Positions 1-7,949 of a stretch of DNA of 64,000 bases are shown here, one piece after another. The stretch is taken from contig DLCK01000067.1 of NCBI GenBank assembly GCA_002480565.1, positions 104,382 through 168,381 on the forward strand. Direction: 5' to 3'. The notes beneath the pieces are model-generated. The model did not search any database, was not told the origin of the DNA, and saw only the letters and a list, made by a program, of their open reading frames with translations. The position numbers were made by a program, and so were the translations under genes. The stretch is from Phycisphaerales bacterium UBA7800 (lineage in GTDB: Bacteria > Planctomycetota > Phycisphaerae > Phycisphaerales > Phycisphaeraceae). Position 1 is the first letter of the stretch. Every line of letters starts with the position of its first letter.

Positions 1-1609
1 TGCGATAAATGTAGGACGGCCCGCGAACCACCCAACTGGTACTGATGCCACAGAAGCCCCCTTCAAAACGATTTTCAAACAGCCGGACATTCATCTGAGC
101 GCCATCGAGTTCAATCCCGTCATCATTGGCAAAGGCAAAGAAGTTGCCATGGATATCCGCATCACGATTAAACCCGCCAATGTCCGAGGAGTTGCCTGAA
201 CCTTCAATCGCGTCATTCCATCGGTGTTGATCCGAAGCTGCAAAGTCGTTGTAGCGAATCACGGTTGATGACAAATCATTGACGAACATAGAAGTCGGCC
301 CCAATGGATGACCATGACGCCAACCTGTGGAGGGACTGCGTGGACCGTGAATATAGCATCGCTCCACCACCAGACCGAAGTTGGAGAACGCGCGGATACC
401 TGCCTGATAGTTAATGCGAGCACCTTGATGCATGTAATAGACAGGGTCTTTAGCAAGTTGCCCATCCTGTCCAAAGCCTGAAATGTCGCAGTTAATTAAT
501 CGCACATGATTTGACCGTTCGATATTCACAGCATGATTCTGCCCACCACGGATCACGATATTTTTAAGGATGACGTATGCTGCGTTGCGAATATCAATCC
601 CTGCACCGGAGAGATTATTCACCCCATCGACTTGGATAATTGTTCCCCGTGGTGCCGTAAAACATATCCAGCCTTTAGGCTTGCCTTGATCTTGGATGAC
701 GATATTGCCATCATGAAGTCGGCTGCGAATGTCGATGGTCTTTGCAATAGGCACATCACTATTCCATGTCGTGAATGTACGCTGAAGAATAGGTTTGTTT
801 TGAGCGTCGAGAACCTGCATTTTGTATGTGGTATTTTCATGAAGGTCGACAATGCTGCCACGGAATTGGCGGTCTTTTTCAAACCAGAATGGAGCCATCG
901 CACGCTGCCAAGCCGCTTGCCCTTGGGCACGAAACTGTACTCCGATTTGCTGCCCACCATTGATATCATCCGGCAGGTTCCAATAGTAACTACATGAATT
1001 AAATGTCGGTCTTGTTTCAAGTTCATCAGGTTCTGGAATCACCATCGCATGCAAGGATAAATCATCAAACCAACTCACCGAACCAACATCACTTTGTAGT
1101 TGACCAAAGCGGCAGAGAATTTGAACCTGATCGGCATCGCCGGAATTAAAATCCAAGACGATGGGATTCCACTGCTGTGTTGATGGATAGGAACTGATGC
1201 GACTCTGTTCGATCTTATCCTTGACGCGTTTGATCATGATCAATGCTGCCCCTTGAGTGGAGCTCTTGATCCGACCGCGTAATTGGTATCGTGTATTGGG
1301 GAGTAATGTCACTATCTGCCCGATTTGCCCAAGGTTGGGACCTGCTACTTGAGTGACTTGGACGCGTAATATCTTCCCGCCATCAGCATCATCGACAATA
1401 GATACCAACTGCTCGTTATTGCGAATCGTCCAACCGGTCGGCCAACCATTTTCGACTGCTGAAAAATCACTATTAACCAGCAGGTTCGCTGACTCCTGAG
1501 CTTGACTGTGTACTGGCCAAATCACCAGCAAAACCATGCAAAGTAATCCGACATTGCGACATAAAGTTCGGTGGATAGATACAAATAAATTCAACATGGG
1601 CTGGGACAT
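1..1609 (-). CDS. Secreted right-handed parallel beta-helix protein, 3' end beyond the window
   Basis: Open frame of at least 536 codons running off the left edge with no stop. The ATG at 1609 is preceded by AGGA at 7 nt spacing; a second ATG lies at 1597. The N-terminus is a signal peptide (hydrophobic stretch about residues 20-35 ending in a VHSQAQ-type cleavage site). Residues about 40-170 look like a beta-sandwich carbohydrate-binding module (NSDFSAVENGWPTGW start). From about residue 290 there are short repeating turns such as HAVNIERSNHVRLINC and DDGIELDGAQMNVRLFENRF, typical of Pectin_lyase-fold beta-helices used by polysaccharide lyases and GH28-like hydrolases. It resembles the beta-helix part of the protein at 10106-12529. 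Substrate and family are not identifiable. It lies 42 bp downstream of the mutarotase-like lipoprotein gene and is probably co-transcribed. Confidence 0.85.
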   Translation of the reverse strand, partial: MSQPMLNLFVSIHRTLCRNVGLLCMVLLVIWPVHSQAQESANLLVNSDFSAVENGWPTGWTIRNNEQLVSIVDDADGGKILRVQVTQVAGPNLGQIGQIVTLLPNTRYQLRGRIKSSTQGAALIMIKRVKDKIEQSRISSYPSTQQWNPIVLDFNSGDADQVQILCRFGQLQSDVGSVSWFDDLSLHAMVIPEPDELETRPTFNSCSYYWNLPDDINGGQQIGVQFRAQGQAAWQRAMAPFWFEKDRQFRGSIVDLHENTTYKMQVLDAQNKPILQRTFTTWNSDVPIAKTIDIRSRLHDGNIVIQDQGKPKGWICFTAPRGTIIQVDGVNNLSGAGIDIRNAAYVILKNIVIRGGQNHAVNIERSNHVRLINCDISGFGQDGQLAKDPVYYMHQGARINYQAGIRAFSNFGLVVERCYIHGPRSPSTGWRHGHPLGPTSMFVNDLSSTVIRYNDFAASDQHRWNDAIEGSGNSSDIGGFNRDADIHGNFFAFANDDGIELDGAQMNVRLFENRFEGGFCGISTSWVVRGPSYIYR

Positions 1610-1651
1610 CAATTGATCCTAATGTTGTAATGCTTTACTTGAGATCACGTA

Positions 1652-2674
1652 TCAAGGTATGACTGGCGAAACAGACTCAAATGTATAGGTCCGCTGCCAA
1701 GTTACAGCGTCTTGGGGCTTGACCGTCAAGCGAATAAAATACTCAGGTGCAATGGCTTTGGAATCAGCGAAAAATGTAAAATGCAACGGGCTGGGAACGT
1801 GTTTGATCGAAGCTTTGATCCCAGCGTATCTGTCAGTCAATATCGCAGCGTCAGCAAACGGTTTCTCATTTCCAAGGAACGGCAGAAATATAGTTTGCGG
1901 TGCCAACAAATCTCTGGAAAACGACACGCCCTGCTCATCAAGTAACAAACGATCCGTCGATAAATAGGCAGGGATAAACCCAGGATTAAAATGCAGACGT
2001 GACCCAATCGCACCCTCACCCATTTTAAAAAAGTTATGGTTATAAGTGTCGAATGTCATCTCATCTTGCCCATGATTTTCCAATGCATAGTCAAACTTGA
2101 GTACCGACGCTTGAGGATCAATGCTGATCTTCTTTCGATATACATAACTGTATTTTGAAACATGATTGAAGGTTTGTACAAGCTGAATTTCATGAGGACC
2201 GACAAATTCGATTCGCGTGTCTGCCAAAGCCTGTAACGGGTACGCCGTACCAAAATGGTATTGCTGAGGCTTATTGCGTTTGAGTTGGCCGACTCCTAAT
2301 TTCACGAACGTATCATCGCCATCTTCATATCCCAGCACGCCTATACCCAAGAGTCCAAATTCATCAGGCATGCCACGCTCATCAAGCAGTTCAATGCCTT
2401 TGTATTTAAGATTTGTCACGCGAGCAGTTTGATCAAACCGAACCGCATCGACTCCGCCAGCAGGATGAGATGGTGTGACGAGATGAACATCAAGAAATGC
2501 ATTTTGCAAAACGAACGCATGTTGATGAGTTGGGATATGTGACTGGACAGGTTCGTCGATCTTGGACATTGCGCAGCCAGTGAGTATGAATAAACTCAGG
2601 AAAATCAGCTTGCCAAATACACTATTAATCAGATGACGGACAGAGGACGTAGATTCAGTTGCAGCCATGTTCAA
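1652..2674 (-). CDS. Lipoprotein with galactose-mutarotase-like beta-sandwich
   Basis: 340 aa. N-terminal hydrophobic stretch followed by the lipobox LTGC (lipidated Cys near residue 34) predicts a membrane-anchored lipoprotein. The body (TARVTNLKYKGIELLDERG, then long beta-rich segments, then TFDTYNHNFFKMGEG) resembles the supersandwich of aldose-epimerase/mutarotase-like proteins that bind sugars. No catalytic residue pair is certain, so it may be only sugar-binding. Five bases separate it from the stop codon of the upstream pseudopilin gene, so the two probably share a transcript with the beta-helix gene further down. Family assignment is by overall look and moderate in certainty; the lipoprotein call is firm. 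Confidence 0.7.
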   Translation of the reverse strand: MNMAATESTSSVRHLINSVFGKLIFLSLFILTGCAMSKIDEPVQSHIPTHQHAFVLQNAFLDVHLVTPSHPAGGVDAVRFDQTARVTNLKYKGIELLDERGMPDEFGLLGIGVLGYEDGDDTFVKLGVGQLKRNKPQQYHFGTAYPLQALADTRIEFVGPHEIQLVQTFNHVSKYSYVYRKKISIDPQASVLKFDYALENHGQDEMTFDTYNHNFFKMGEGAIGSRLHFNPGFIPAYLSTDRLLLDEQGVSFSRDLLAPQTIFLPFLGNEKPFADAAILTDRYAGIKASIKHVPSPLHFTFFADSKAIAPEYFIRLTVKPQDAVTWQRTYTFESVSPVIP

Positions 2675-2679
2675 GAGGA

Positions 2680-3393
2680 CTACTCCCAGAGTTTTCCGTT
2701 AACGCCCACCATATCCAATCTGGCCTGCTGAGAATTGGCATGCCCATCAAGGTACAGCAGGTTTGCGGCATCATTATGTCGCCAATCTACACGGGCTGAA
2801 CCGGAGTCGGGATTAATCTGATCTGTGCGGTTAAATGCTTTGGTGCCGGAAGACGAAAGTTCACCATCACTAATCACGCCGGTCTTTGAAGGCTTGGTGA
2901 CAAAATCCATCCGCATAAATAAAGGTTGGGTTTCAAAATCAACATTGTCCATCACAGTGTCGTTGACTGTGTAATTGGTTCGCCAAGGTGAATGACCAGC
3001 ATAGTCTGCATACCAACGCTCTTCATCAGGACAAACAAACGGCTTTAATTCATCGCGCGTTTCGTTGGCTTTGTAGGTCTTGATGTTCAAACCTTGATCC
3101 ATCATCAACACAACCCATCGACGCGTATTGCCTTGAACTGGTGGCGAGTCGTAGTCCGCAGCCATAATGCAGTTGTTATAGAGGTTGGCATAATTGACCA
3201 GCCCCATACCCAGCGTCCGAAGATTCGTCAGGCACTGCATACTCCGAGCCGCCTTGCGAGCGCTACCAAGTGCAGGCAACAAAATCGAGATCAACAGCGA
3301 GACGATGCTGATGACAACCAGCAATTCAATAAGTGTGAATCCACCTGAAGTTTTTGGGCTACCAGAACAATATTGTTGGTCAGTTTTGGGCAT
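2680..3393 (-). CDS. Prepilin-type N-terminal domain protein (pseudopilin-like, H-x9-DG tail)
   Basis: 237 aa from the ATG at 3393, which has an AAGG box 10-13 nt upstream; the frame stays open to 3450 but without a better start. After a short basic leader comes GGFTLIELLVVISIVSLL, the type IV prepilin cleavage/methylation site (cut after Gly, Phe+1, Glu+5) and its hydrophobic helix, then LLPALGSARKAARSMQCLTNLRTLGMGLVNYA-like sequence (positions about 40-75), and near the C-terminus WRHNDAANLLYLDGHAN, an H-x9-DG-like motif. Such proteins are very numerous in planctomycetes; their role is not established, although assembly into pilus-like fibres or attachment at the cell surface fits the N-terminus. 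It heads the operon with the mutarotase-like lipoprotein and the beta-helix gene, next to a LacI gene and two operator-like sites. Confidence 0.9.
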   Translation of the reverse strand: MPKTDQQYCSGSPKTSGGFTLIELLVVISIVSLLISILLPALGSARKAARSMQCLTNLRTLGMGLVNYANLYNNCIMAADYDSPPVQGNTRRWVVLMMDQGLNIKTYKANETRDELKPFVCPDEERWYADYAGHSPWRTNYTVNDTVMDNVDFETQPLFMRMDFVTKPSKTGVISDGELSSSGTKAFNRTDQINPDSGSARVDWRHNDAANLLYLDGHANSQQARLDMVGVNGKLWE

Positions 3394-3437
3394 GGATTTT
3401 GACCTTAGAAAAAGGTTGCAATGCATTATCTTGATAA

Positions 3438-3474
3438 TAACGTTAATCAATATATTTTAACGATACTGTATCGT
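3438..3474. promoter_or_regulatory. Candidate LacI-type operator pair upstream of the pseudopilin operon
   Basis: The eight-base palindrome TAACGTTA lies at 3438-3445, and ACGATACTGTATCGT, a perfect inverted repeat with 7-bp arms, lies at 3460-3474. Both are 45-80 bp upstream of the ATG at 3393. The first recurs at 4508-4515, beside the start of the neighbouring LacI gene; TTAACGATA (3457-3465) recurs inverted as TATCGTTAA at 4529-4537. Inverted repeats centred on CG are usual for LacI-family operators. The assignment is inference from position and shared sequence. Confidence 0.5.
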
Positions 3475-3494
3475 ATTAATCGCGTTACCCAAAG

Positions 3495-4505
3495 TCAAGA
3501 TTTTGGCGATATTTTTGCTCTTGCACTGCTCTTGCCGACGACCAGGCGTCCTGGAACGGTGATCCGTACTGGCGGGCCTTGTAAATCCTGGGATCGGAAC
3601 AGCAATGTCCGAGCAGCAATCTTGCCCATCAGCGACCAGTCCGGGCCATAGGTTGTCAGTTCCATTCGCGGCTTAAGGTGATTGGAATGACAAAGCTCAT
3701 AAAGGTTGTCAAAGCCTGCAAGACTCAGATCATCAGGCACGCTGACTCCGAGTTGATCGAGCATGGTGATAAGTCCAAACGCTGAGGAGTCCGACGAAAC
3801 CACGACGGCTGAGTTCCCATCAATTAAACTTGCAACATCATAATATTCAAGCACTTCCTGATATCGAACATCAGGTATCAAACCTGCCCTGATCATGGCA
3901 ATGGTATACCCGTCTGCGCGTTGCTGATACAGTTCAGTCAAGGGATCTTTATCCCCAAGAAAGGCGATCCGACGATGCCCTTGGGATATGAGATATTCCG
4001 TCACCAGCCGTGAACCGGTTGCATTGTCAGCGACCACATGCCACAGCGGATTGTCAGCGATGTAGCTACTAATCGCCAGCTTGGGGATATCCGGGGCAAC
4101 GGCAACATCGTCATGGGTATAACGACCAAAAATAAAGGCAGATTCAACTGACTGATTTTCCAATGACTTGGGGATCTGGCCTGATTTAGCCAACTCAATG
4201 ACTGTTTCGACGCCATTATCCTGACATTCACGTTGTAACGCTAAAAATATTGCCCGCTGAATGTCAGAATCAAAAGCTGAAAACTTGCTATCACTGCGTT
4301 CATAGGCAATGACCGATACGCGTCGGGTAGCTGTTTTTTCAACACCATCGGCTTTGGGTGATGTGTAACCCATTTCCCGGGCCATCTTTACAATTCTAGC
4401 CTTCGTCTCAACAGCCAAGTCGGGGTGATCCCGCAAAGCACGTGACACGGTCATGACGGAGACACCCATCGCTTCAGCTATTTTTCGTTGACTTAGTTGA
4501 CTCAT
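3495..4505 (-). CDS. LacI family transcriptional regulator
   Basis: 336 aa. The N-terminus SQRKIAEAMGVSVMTVSRAL is a classic LacI helix-turn-helix, followed by the hinge region and a periplasmic-binding-protein-like sensor domain (about residues 60-330) with the usual late signature VSVPDDLSLAGFDN. It most likely senses a sugar from the polysaccharide processed by its neighbours. The gene lies between the pseudopilin operon (same strand) and the divergent esterase/lyase gene at 4616. A promoter (AGACAA/AGTATA read on the + strand) and TAACGTTA motifs directly before its ATG suggest autoregulation. No Shine-Dalgarno sequence is visible, which suggests a leaderless or nearly leaderless mRNA. 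Confidence 0.93.
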   Translation of the reverse strand: MSQLSQRKIAEAMGVSVMTVSRALRDHPDLAVETKARIVKMAREMGYTSPKADGVEKTATRRVSVIAYERSDSKFSAFDSDIQRAIFLALQRECQDNGVETVIELAKSGQIPKSLENQSVESAFIFGRYTHDDVAVAPDIPKLAISSYIADNPLWHVVADNATGSRLVTEYLISQGHRRIAFLGDKDPLTELYQQRADGYTIAMIRAGLIPDVRYQEVLEYYDVASLIDGNSAVVVSSDSSAFGLITMLDQLGVSVPDDLSLAGFDNLYELCHSNHLKPRMELTTYGPDWSLMGKIAARTLLFRSQDLQGPPVRITVPGRLVVGKSSARAKISPKS

Positions 4506-4507
4506 AG

Positions 4508-4542
4508 TAACGTTAGTATATCATCCATTATCGTTAAGACAA
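4508..4542 (-). promoter_or_regulatory. LacI gene promoter with overlapping operator motifs
   Basis: On the minus strand: -35 TTGTCT (4537-4542), 16-bp spacer, -10 TATACT (4515-4520), then 9 nt to the ATG at 4505. The palindrome TAACGTTA (4508-4515) overlaps the last base of the -10 box and the predicted start of transcription. TATCGTTAA (4529-4537) overlaps the spacer and -35. Binding here would block the regulator's own promoter and could also act on the divergent gene at 4616. Confidence 0.5.
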
Positions 4543-4615
4543 GCAATCGTGTAATAAATCATACTCACAAAAACATGATTGTACGCTGTATCCGCTCTCT
4601 GAAAGGCTCTGATTG

Positions 4616-7567
4616 ATGGCACATTTTTACACTTCATTTTCCATGCTTCTAAGCAGTCTTCTACTTCTATGTTCACCAGCGACGGCACAGCAAACCCAAT
4701 ACAACACCCCAACCTCCAAAGTTCGAATTGCGGTCATCGGCGATTCGACCGTCAGCAATTATGCCTCAACCAACAACCTGCGTGGCTGGGGCCAAGTGCT
4801 CATTGATTTTCTGGACGAGCAGCAGGTTGAAGTGATCAATAAAGCCAAAGGCGGTCGAAGTTCCAAGAGCTTTATTGATGAAGGACGTTGGGACAACGTT
4901 CTAGAGCTTGAACCCAAACCAAACTATGTGATCATTCAATTTGGACACAATGACAATCCATTTAAAGCACCTGATCGACGGACACTCACGACACCTGTTC
5001 CAGAAACATTGCCAAGCGATCAAGAAGTTGGCAGCAAGCTCAAGGATTACTACCAATACAATCTCAAACACTATGTCGAGGAAAGTCGACAGATGGGCGC
5101 GGTGCCAATCATCGTCGCGCCGATGGAACGTGGCGTCTTCAAAGACGGTAAGCTTTGGACACCCAACGCCCCCTATGCTCAAGCTGCACTGCAAGTTGCC
5201 AAAGAACTCGATGTCCCCAGTGTCGATCTGAACAGTTATGGTCTGAAACTTTACGAATCCATCGGCCCCGATGAAGCGATGCAATACCATGGCAAGACCG
5301 AGAAAGGTTACGACCGATCTCACTACAACGAAAAAGGTGCACGTCTCTGGGCCAAGTACATCGTCGAGCAAATCAGCAAACAAATCCCGTCATTTAACAA
5401 GCTGACAAAAAACGCCTCGCAATCAACCAATACCCAAACACCAATCAACGATCCACAAATCACGCGTTCAAATATCCTGTGGTCTGGTAAAGAACTCAAT
5501 GCTGACATCAAGCTCAAGTGTTCTTTTAACAATCAAACATCAGACAATGCAGACATCGCCCAAGGTTTATCAAACGCTGGCGGCTTTGGGATTACAAGCA
5601 TCTCCGGCGGACTTGATGGGGATGCCATACAAGTCGCCGAGCGCGGTGGGTATCTGCATTTCACAGCTAAGCAAAACATCAACTTCCAATCCAGCACGGT
5701 TGCCTTTGCCTTTCGTCATACTGGTAAACGACGTGAACTACCTCGCACACTTTTTGAAGTCCGCGGGGACTACCGCATCGGCATGCACATTCAGGAAAAC
5801 AGTGTCCGACTGTACACCGCAAAAGCAGTCGCCCCGCATGCAGAATGGGATGCCATCGAACTCAACTGTGACGGCAAGCAACTGCTCGATGGCCAGTGGC
5901 ATCGAATCGCTATCTCCTGGGATCAGAAATCCAACTGGGGATTCATCCAAGTCGACGACCAACAAACACAGGGCAAACTACCGTTACCTTTGGCAAAGCG
6001 TGGGCCGATGACACTGTTCCTCGGCAGCAGCGCTCTAGCCAAATGGGACCCCGCCGGTTCATCCCTGCCAGGCGAAGCATTCGACGAATTCACCATCTGG
6101 CAAGGACGGTTCGATCAACTTAAACCGGTCGATGATGCGTCTTATCTCAAAGCGGATATGGTTGCAGATTGCAAAAAAGCCATTCACAAAGCACTCAATA
6201 CCACACTCCAACTCCAACGCTATGGCGGGTGGCAACGCATCTATTCCTGGCCAACCTTACTCGGATCGCCTGCTCAGGGGCGCGACTACATCTGCTCGGA
6301 CACCAGCATCTGCAATGATAAAGGTGAGTCAACGCCTCGCATCGCATCGCAACTGATCTCTGCGTACAAAGTCCTTGGTGATGACACATATCTATATCCT
6401 GCGATTGAAACGGGTCGTGCCTTGATCGCTGCTCAATCCGAAGACGGGTATTGGGTGCATGGATACTACGGCACACCCTATGGCTTGAAGGTCAATGATA
6501 TCGACCTGCCGACACTTCAAAGTGAATATCCCGAAGTCAAACTTCAGGACAGCGTGCAAGCCCATCCGATTCAATTGCTGCTGATCCTAGCACAGATCAC
6601 CGGTGATAAAACATTCCTCGATGCAGCAATCAAAGGCGGTGAGTTTGTCTATCGGGCACAAAACCCCAACGGCAGCTGGTCGCATCACTGGGACCCACAA
6701 CACAAACACGGTGCGACTGTCCGCGGCTTACCAAGAGGTGGGGAAATCAATGACCTTGCGATGAATGATGCCATCGACATCATGCATTTAATGTACTTAC
6801 TCACCGGCGAAAAACGCTTTGAACAAGCAATGGATCGCGGCGGGCAATGGATCCTGGATGCTGATACAGGTGGTAAGACAGTCGGTTGGGCGCAGCAATA
6901 TGACGAACATAACAAGCCCACGGTCGCTCGTGCGTTTGAACCGGCTGCATGGTGTCGAACCGCCACCCTCAATGCCGCCCGACTACTCGTCACGCTGCAT
7001 CAACAAAAGCCAGGCGATGGACGGTACCTTCGCAAGCTTGAAGCATTGAAAAAATGGGCTCATGAAAATGTCGACAAGAATGGCGACATCCATGAATACC
7101 TTGAACCTCAAACAGGCCGAGCGCTATTGATGTGGCAAGATAAAGTCTACTATGCTGATAAGCCCGGTGATTATGAGTATCTGAAAAACAACACGCCCAC
7201 CAGTACGCGGAACCTCAACCCTCGTCCGTTCATCCAAGACGTCGACCGCATCGTGGCGATGGCATATGACGGATATAACAGCGAGGAATTTATCAACTGG
7301 TTACCCACTCGCGTCAAGCAGGAATTGGCCTCACAAAATCCAGACTGCGGCATGTGGGTTTTGCCAATCTTTTCAAATTTCAGTGGTTCAATTGGCGCAG
7401 CATTTACTGTCAAGTGCAATCCAGTTGACCGCATGCTCCAACACATTGATCTGCAACGCCAACGCGCCCAATCACCGGGTAAGACACTTGAAATTTTCGA
7501 GAAGAATCCAATGCCTCAGGCGCTGCAAGCTGTCAAAGCAATGAACCCGAAGCATCCGGTGTTTTAA
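4616..7567 (+). CDS. Secreted SGNH (rhamnogalacturonan acetylesterase-like) - LamG - (alpha/alpha)-barrel lyase-like fusion
   Basis: 983 aa from the ATG at 4616 (GAAAGG upstream; a TTG directly before it is less likely). A signal peptide ends near ATAQQ. Domain 1 (about 30-260) is an SGNH/GDSL esterase: VIGDSTVS holds the nucleophile Ser, FGHNDN the Asn block, and DRSHYNEKGA the catalytic His; this spacing matches rhamnogalacturonan acetylesterases (CE12). Domain 2 (about 290-510) looks like a LamG/concanavalin-type carbohydrate-binding beta-sandwich. Domain 3 (about 530-980) has repeated alpha-helical sugar-barrel motifs (GGWQRIYSWP, DGYWVHGYYG, GSWSHHWDP, DTGGKTVGWAQQY) like pectate lyases of the PL10 kind or related (alpha/alpha) barrels. 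It would deacetylate and cut a pectin-like polymer outside the cytoplasm. Domain 3 catalytic residues are unassigned. It is transcribed away from the LacI gene. Confidence 0.88.
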   Translation: MAHFYTSFSMLLSSLLLLCSPATAQQTQYNTPTSKVRIAVIGDSTVSNYASTNNLRGWGQVLIDFLDEQQVEVINKAKGGRSSKSFIDEGRWDNVLELEPKPNYVIIQFGHNDNPFKAPDRRTLTTPVPETLPSDQEVGSKLKDYYQYNLKHYVEESRQMGAVPIIVAPMERGVFKDGKLWTPNAPYAQAALQVAKELDVPSVDLNSYGLKLYESIGPDEAMQYHGKTEKGYDRSHYNEKGARLWAKYIVEQISKQIPSFNKLTKNASQSTNTQTPINDPQITRSNILWSGKELNADIKLKCSFNNQTSDNADIAQGLSNAGGFGITSISGGLDGDAIQVAERGGYLHFTAKQNINFQSSTVAFAFRHTGKRRELPRTLFEVRGDYRIGMHIQENSVRLYTAKAVAPHAEWDAIELNCDGKQLLDGQWHRIAISWDQKSNWGFIQVDDQQTQGKLPLPLAKRGPMTLFLGSSALAKWDPAGSSLPGEAFDEFTIWQGRFDQLKPVDDASYLKADMVADCKKAIHKALNTTLQLQRYGGWQRIYSWPTLLGSPAQGRDYICSDTSICNDKGESTPRIASQLISAYKVLGDDTYLYPAIETGRALIAAQSEDGYWVHGYYGTPYGLKVNDIDLPTLQSEYPEVKLQDSVQAHPIQLLLILAQITGDKTFLDAAIKGGEFVYRAQNPNGSWSHHWDPQHKHGATVRGLPRGGEINDLAMNDAIDIMHLMYLLTGEKRFEQAMDRGGQWILDADTGGKTVGWAQQYDEHNKPTVARAFEPAAWCRTATLNAARLLVTLHQQKPGDGRYLRKLEALKKWAHENVDKNGDIHEYLEPQTGRALLMWQDKVYYADKPGDYEYLKNNTPTSTRNLNPRPFIQDVDRIVAMAYDGYNSEEFINWLPTRVKQELASQNPDCGMWVLPIFSNFSGSIGAAFTVKCNPVDRMLQHIDLQRQRAQSPGKTLEIFEKNPMPQALQAVKAMNPKHPVF

Positions 7568-7654
7568 CATGACAATGCGGATTGTGATTTCCATAGGGTT
7601 TTGGATTTTCATTTTTTGCAATACAAAAAATGAGTATTCATGCCTTTGTGCTTT

Positions 7655-7941
7655 TCGTCATCCCCGCGCAGGCGGACATTCAGTGGGTTACAGTTATCGC
7701 TTGCATAAACCACTGGACTCCCGCCTGCGGACTTTATGCACGTGGCATCTGATGTAGGGTGGGTGGAGCAAAGCGATACCCACCATAAATCCGTAATATC
7801 AAAGAATTGGTGGGTTTCGCTTTGCTCTACCCACCCTACGAATCGTGTCGAGTAAGTCCGACCTCTGAATTAGCGGTAATTTCTCTTTATGCATTTGCTT
7901 ATGAAATGACGTGCATAAAGTCCCTGCGTGGGAGTGACGGA
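7655..7941. repeat. Outer palindromic repeat element split by a second element
   Basis: The left end reads CGTCATCCCCGCGCAGGC (from 7656) and the right end, read in reverse, CCGTCACTCCCACGCAGG (to 7941); they are imperfect inverted copies. Inside, GACTTTATGCACGT (7730-7743) is an exact inverted copy of ACGTGCATAAAGTC (7909-7922). The CGTCATxCCCGCGCAGGCGG core is a sequence type often seen as intergenic palindromic repeats in bacteria (from memory). No transposase is encoded. Confidence 0.6.
7754..7839. repeat. Inner 86-bp palindromic repeat (GTAGGGTGGGT...ACCCACCCTAC)
   Basis: Left arm 7754-7784 and right arm 7809-7839 are inverted copies of about 31 bp with few mismatches (GTAGGGTGGGTGGAGCAAAG against CTTTGCTCTACCCACCCTAC), separated by a 24-bp loop. 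It sits inside the outer repeat as if inserted there. It has the look of a miniature element mobilised in trans. No target duplication is certain. Confidence 0.7.
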
Positions 7942-7949
7942 AGAGGAGA

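Larger units (their letters stand above)
7568..7949. other. Gene-free stretch between convergent genes, filled by palindromic repeats
   Basis: No credible coding frame. The stretch begins with an AT-rich perfect hairpin, CATTTTTTG (7610-7618) with CAAAAAATG (7624-7632), which could end transcription of the upstream plus-strand gene in both directions. The rest is two nested palindromic repeat elements described separately. Confidence 0.7.

Noticed and set aside
7569..7757. 62-codon frame after the esterase/lyase gene
   Set aside because: It runs through the palindromic repeats; the translation is repeat-derived.
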